A stretch of DNA of 64,000 nt, taken from Pollenia angustigena (lineage: Eukaryota > Arthropoda > Insecta > Diptera > Polleniidae). The first letter of the stretch is position 1; each line of letters begins with the position of its first letter. A model generated the notes under the pieces. The model was not told where the DNA came from and did no database searches. It saw only the letters and a program-made list of their open reading frames with translations. Shown here piece by piece: positions 59,856 through 64,000 of this stretch. The translations under genes and the position numbers were made by a program. The stretch is from contig OV884060.1 of the NCBI GenBank assembly GCA_930367215.1, positions 96,930,151 to 96,994,150 of the forward strand, given 5' to 3'.

Positions 59856-60937
59856 ATTTTGACAAATAGAATCTGGGAATTTATTTCTCATGGTGAGTTA
59901 CATTTATTATTTAAATTTTTCATATTATTCGAATGTGTATTCTATGTCAAATACAATCCTCAAAAGCTTTTATACTTTAATAGACTCATTCCTTCAATAT
60001 TTCACAGGAATATTTTCTATGCACTATCAGAATTTTTGTTTTGTATATTTCTGTTACGAAGCTTACCTTAGCTATCCTTTGGTTAGCAATGAAGTAAATT
60101 GTAAAGAAAATTTATACAACTATTAGATACCAGCAGAATGTAATGCATTTTCTGGCCCGCTACGGCCTTCGTCAGCATTCTTTGTATCTTATTACTGGAT
60201 AGTGCCTATTGTAAATTTTTTTTATGTATTTAACTTAATTATTTTAACAAATAGAATCTGGGAATTTATTTCTCATGGTGAGTTACATTTATTATTTAAA
60301 TTTTTCATATTATTCGAATGTGTATTCTATGTCAAATACAATCCTCAAAAGCTTTTATACTTTAATAGACTCATTCCTTCAATATTTCACAGGAATATTT
60401 TCTATGCACTATCAAACAAAAATTCTGATAGTGCATAGAAAATATTCCTGTGAAATATTGAAGGAATGAGTCTATTAAAGTATAAAAGCTTTTGAGGATT
60501 GTATTTGACATAGAATACACATTCGAATAATATGAAAAATTTAAATAATAAATGTAACTCACCATGAGAAATAAATTCCCAGATTCTATTTGTTAAAATA
60601 ATTAAGTTAAATACATAAAAAAAATTTACAATAGGCACTATCCAGTAATAAGATACAAAGAATGCTGACGAAGGCCGTAGCGGGCCAGAAAATGCATTAC
60701 ATTCTGCTGGTATCTAATAGTTGTATAAATTTTCTTTACAATTTACTTCATTGCTAACCAAAGGATAGCTAAGGTAAGCTTCGTAACAGAAATATACAAA
60801 ACAAAAATTCTGATAGTGCATAGAAAATATTCCTGTGAAATATTGAAGGAATGAGTCTATTAAAGTATAAAAGCTTTTGAGGATTGTATTTGACATAGAA
60901 TACACATTCGAATAATATGAAAAAGTTAACTATTTTG
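59846..60937. repeat. Large palindrome with 499-bp arms and internal direct repeat
   Basis: 59916-60414 is the reverse complement of 60426-60924 with an 11-bp spacer. I found no mismatch and no net indel on reading through. Inside the left arm region a 174-bp segment is directly repeated (59856-60029 and 60241-60414). AAAGTTAACTATTTTG occurs in direct orientation just outside both arms (59846-59861 and 60922-60937). The open frames on both strands (FFILFECVFYVKYNPQ and similar) mirror each other and are by-products. Transcription of either strand would give a nearly perfect long hairpin RNA. Confidence 0.9.
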
Positions 60938-61065
60938 TTTATTGTTTTCATACTAAATATTACGATTTGAATAAATTAATGGCACTCTCACAGCTGTTTT
61001 GTGTTTGCAATAAAATTATTGTTAAAATTTAAAAACACAAAATATTTAAAAAATATATTATAAAA

Positions 61066-62282
61066 ATGTTTCCATTAAATATTATATTTGATGATTTAAG
61101 TGATTCAAGTGAAAGTGATGCTGGCGATACCCGTTTGTGCCGCAGAAATATTCGAGATGGCCTAAACGTATTGGATATACCAGAGGCGCGGTAAGTTCAT
61201 AAAAACCATACATACATACAGACATATTTTTATATTGTTTGATGTTTTTAGTTTTATTGCTACATTTCGAGTAAATAAAGACATTTTTGTTAAGTTGCTT
61301 GAGGAAATAAACCCAAAGCTAAAAGTAGCATACCGAAACACACACATTCCAGCAACTACAAGGCTAGCAACATTTTTAATATTTTTAGCTACTGGGGGCT
61401 ACCAAGCGTCAATTGGAAATAAATACGCCTCTTCTATGAGCAAAACAATGGTATGTAAAATAATCACGGAGCTTTTAACAATTTTCGAGACATACCTGGG
61501 TCCAAAATGGATTAAGCTAGAGAAAAGCATAGAGGAAGAAAATACAGCAAAGCAGACGTTTTATAGAACTGCTGCCATACCTGGCATTGTGGGTTGTGTA
61601 TATGGAACACACGTTCGTATAAAGGCTCCTGGAAATAATACGAATCATTTATATTACAATCGTAAAGGCTACTATAGTATTAACGTAATGCTGGTGAGGA
61701 TTATCATTAGTTCCAATAACATTAACAAAATCACCCTAACCCTAAATCTTTTTTGTATTAGGTTTGTGATCAAGATATGGTCATTACATTTGTGGATGCA
61801 TGACACCCAGGAGCAAATCACGATGCGTTTATTTGGGACCACAGTGCTGCAGACCACTATTTTAAAACAAATTATGCAAATGGAAAAAGGAATACTTGGC
61901 TTCTAGGTAGGTTTTTGTAAAGATATGAACAGTTGCGATGTTATTTAAATGTTTCTTTATAGGCGATTCTGGTTATAAACGATCCAACGAGCGATCGTGA
62001 AAAGACATATAATGAAAATCACTGCAAAATACGAAATATTATTGAAAGGTGCAATGGTGTGATAAAAAATCAAGAGGACTGCATTACAGCCCTGAGAAAG
62101 CCACATAAATTATAAATGCATGCTGCATTTTACACAATGTATGCATTTTTTATAAAAATAGTTGGACGATTGACGAAAACTTAGAACCCGTTGATTACAA
62201 CGAAAATGATAGTGAGGCAGCTTCTGAAGGAACTGTAGTAGCAAGAGCTGTAAGAGATGAAATTTCTACAAATCTTTATTAG
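61066..62282 (+). pseudogene. PIF/Harbinger (HARBI1-like) transposase, degenerate
   Basis: Four exons are readable: 61066-61190, 61252-61693, 61762-61906 and 61963-62282, with GT-AG introns that restore frame. The start MFPLNIIFDD leads to IATFRVNKDIFVKLLEEI, TRLATFLIFLATGGYQASIG, PKWI, IPGIVGCVYGTHVRI, NRKGYYSINVMLVCDQDM, NHDAFIWDHSA, WLLGDSGY, IIERCNGVIKN and INACCILHNV, ending near RAVRDEISTNLY. This is the DDE_Tnp_4 type. The first catalytic Asp in the VDGTH motif is Tyr here; the second (HDAF) and the Glu (IERCNG) remain. TGA follows VDA near 61800, a deletion follows GDSGY, residues after KN are missing, and TAA replaces a Lys codon near 62117. It is clearly inactive. Confidence 0.87.
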
Positions 62283-62453
62283 AAATGCAACTTGACTTTT
62301 TTTTAATGTTTAAGTAATTTATTAATTAAAAAATTTATTAGATAAAAAAAAACACATGTTTAATATCAACCAAAAAATAATAATTAATCAATTCATTGCT
62401 AAAGTTCTAAAAGTAAGTATTAACATATGTACATAGAAATATTATTGGTACGA

Positions 62454-62836
62454 TCAATCTTCATCTTTAAGATTTTTCATTATGTCCACTAAACACTGTG
62501 CCATAACTTTTAAGGAATCAGCTATTTCTTTTAAAGCTGTAGCCTGGTCTTTTGTAGCTTCAGCTTGAATCTTTGCTGCTTCAGCTTAAATCTTTGCTGC
62601 TTCAGCTTGTATTTTAGCCGCTTCAGTGCTTCTAATTGTAGCTTCTAATTGTTTGTTTAAAACGTCCGTTGTTTTGTTTTGTAATTCCATTCTTTGATAT
62701 GCAAATTTTTGTTTGTCTGAGTTAATTTCAATATTTTTTCTTTTTCTATTATGGTAAAATGGTCTTGTACTTGTCCAAACGAAGTTTGAACACCAAATTA
62801 ATTAAGCTTATTTGTATATACTTTATTATCTGCCAT
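62454..62836 (-). pseudogene. Probable Harbinger partner protein, C-terminal coiled-coil part
   Basis: It is convergent with the transposase, 172 bp beyond its stop. From ATG 62836 it reads MADNKVYTNKLN then a stop. In another frame it reads MELQNKTTDVLNKQLEATIR, a repeated EAAKIQAEAAKI block with one TAA, then ALKEIADSLKVMAQCLVD and a stop at 62454. The Ala/Glu/Lys heptad-like pattern predicts a coiled coil. PIF/Harbinger elements usually carry a second gene for a Myb/SANT-like protein; position and orientation suggest this is its C-terminal end, but the DNA-binding part is not seen. Confidence 0.5.
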
Positions 62837-63045
62837 TTATATTGATTAGAATTCTATAAAAATAAATTTATTTATTTTCATTTCAATTGAACATGTATAT
62901 TTACACTTTATCACAACATTTATAATCATACCTTAAAAATACGTTCCGGCTTGCACTTTTGTATTTGCTAACCCTGGCATATAAAATTAATACATGTCAA
63001 CTCTATTTTACCCTACACTAAAGATAAATATCTCAGCCAGTTGGC

Positions 63046-63345
63046 AATAACGTCGGCAGAATAACCCTAACTGAGTTACCTAAATAAGAGCGGAAGCGTT
63101 TTTTGTATGTCAAAACTTCTCATTTGCATACAATTTATACGAAACAAACCATTAGAATGCGAATTAGAAACCACCCGGCTGATAAATTTTATTGGACAGA
63201 TCGCTATGTCGGTTTGTTTTATTAAAATTGTATATAAATAAAATTTTCATTTTTAAAAAAACGCTTGCCGCTTTTGTTTAGGTTGTTCAGTAAGTCTATA
63301 CGAGCAAATTTGTATTTGTTAACAAAAGCAATAACGTCGGCAGAA
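63046..63345. repeat. Short direct and inverted repeats downstream of the Harbinger remnant
   Basis: CAATAACGTCGGCAGAAT occurs at about 63046 and 63330. AGCGGAAGCGTTTTT (about 63089) is roughly complementary to AAAAAAACGCTTGCCGCTTT (about 63257). The arrangement suggests a small TIR element between the direct repeats; its ends are not resolved. Confidence 0.45.
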
Positions 63346-63487
63346 TGACGTCACAGAAATGGTCTATGTTTAACATTTTTTTCAGAGTGGAGTAAACGTA
63401 TGTCTAAACACAAAACATGAATTTGTATGTAAATACATAAATACTTACATTTTCTTTGGCAACCAATTTATTTTTAACTATTTTTAT

Positions 63488-63780
63488 ACCCTTCACCACA
63501 GGTGTAAAAGGGTATATATAAGTTTGTCATAACGTTTGTAATTTCCACAATATTGATTTTAGACCCCATAAAGTATATATATTCTGGGTCCATATGAGAA
63601 GAGAAGTTGATTTAACGATGTCCGTCTGTCCGTCTTACGTTTGATATGTTTTTTCCGGATAATCCAGACATGATAGCGGCTACGTTGTTTTACATTTATG
63701 TTACATACAGTCCACCATTTCTTCCTATTGAAATTCAGCAAGATCGGTCCACAAATGGCTTAGATATGACCAAAAAACCA
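63488..63780 (+). repeat. Dispersed dipteran-type repeat
   Basis: Starts TATACCCTTCACCACAGGTG, contains TAGACCCCATAAAGTATATA, CTGGGTCCATATGAG, GATGTCCGTCTGTCCGTC and CAAGATCGGTCC. Its start corresponds to the 5' end of the inverted copy ending near 14889. Its 3' end is not identified in the window. Confidence 0.65.
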
Positions 63781-64000
63781 CGACTGCCTCTAATTTTTCC
63801 GAAAAAATCCCTTGTGTTTGTTGTTTTTTTGTTTTTTTATTTGAACGAGTTGAATGTTAAGCATAAGAAACATGTACACATGCTTGTACATGATTGTTCG
63901 CTTTAATTGAAAAATACATGCCTACATATTAAACTAATAATATGACGGAGTATATTATACTATAATTCTTTATTTTTAACAACGTTAATAGCTCAATGGT
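63781..64000. other. Terminal AT-rich sequence, nothing recognised
   Basis: No conserved frame, repeat end or RNA gene is visible. Confidence 0.4.

Noticed and set aside
60202..60638. Open frames on both strands reading FECVFYVKYNPQ, apparently a duplicated gene pair
   Set aside because: They are mirror images created by the palindrome and its internal direct repeat; low-complexity hydrophobic translation of AT-rich DNA.

Overview
The window is very AT-rich, repeat-dominated, eukaryotic DNA. It most likely comes from a higher (calyptrate-type) fly. The evidence is a jockey-type non-LTR retrotransposon with fly-like gag zinc knuckles, a PIF/Harbinger transposase split by short GT-AG introns, and dispersed non-coding repeats that start with TATACCC, carry a GTCCGTC motif and end in ACTTGTTT, a style I associate from memory with muscid and calliphorid genomes. 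I see no intact host gene. Nearly everything recognisable is a mobile element or its remains.

Region 1 (1-47496) is a head-to-tail array of a unit of about 12.88 kb: unit A 1-12873, unit B 12874-29268 (enlarged), unit C 29269-42150 and a truncated unit D 42151-47496. Each complete unit contains, in order: (i) an inverted dispersed repeat built of about seven degenerate 150-bp modules; (ii) in A, C and D but not B, a 1.8-kb TA-flanked terminal-inverted-repeat element; (iii) a 52-bp doublet and a 194-bp tandem triplet; (iv) a decayed transposase-like pseudogene that I read as RAG1/Transib-like, with one GT-AG intron; (v) a dispersed repeat inserted into that pseudogene; (vi) a dead, 5'-truncated jockey element on the minus strand. 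Unit B differs by an exact empty site for the 1.8-kb element, 127 bp that the other units lack, a 283-bp Harbinger-type MITE, and an internal 4,929-bp partial tandem duplication. Unit D changes from A/C-like to B-like variants just before the array stops.

Region 2 (47497-57438) holds a second, better preserved jockey element on the minus strand. A CR1/L2-like non-LTR element lies inside it, and that element is split by a 1.9-kb element with inverted repeats of about 0.6 kb. A tandem duplication of about 1 kb runs across the last two. The jockey reverse transcriptase also carries two in-frame tandem duplications.

Region 3 (57439-64000) contains a 472-bp TIR element with TTA target duplication, a tRNA-like sequence, an open frame for the C-terminal part of the same RAG1-like family, an apparently perfect palindrome with 499-bp arms, a degenerate PIF/Harbinger transposase with a decayed coiled-coil partner gene, and another dispersed repeat.

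The notable points are the mosaic, near-identical 12.9-kb array with scorable insertion states, the RAG1-like N-terminal/central and C-terminal remnants in one window, and the large palindrome. Array order and palindrome perfection both need long-read support, because assemblers can create such structures. Family names come from motif recognition without any database search.
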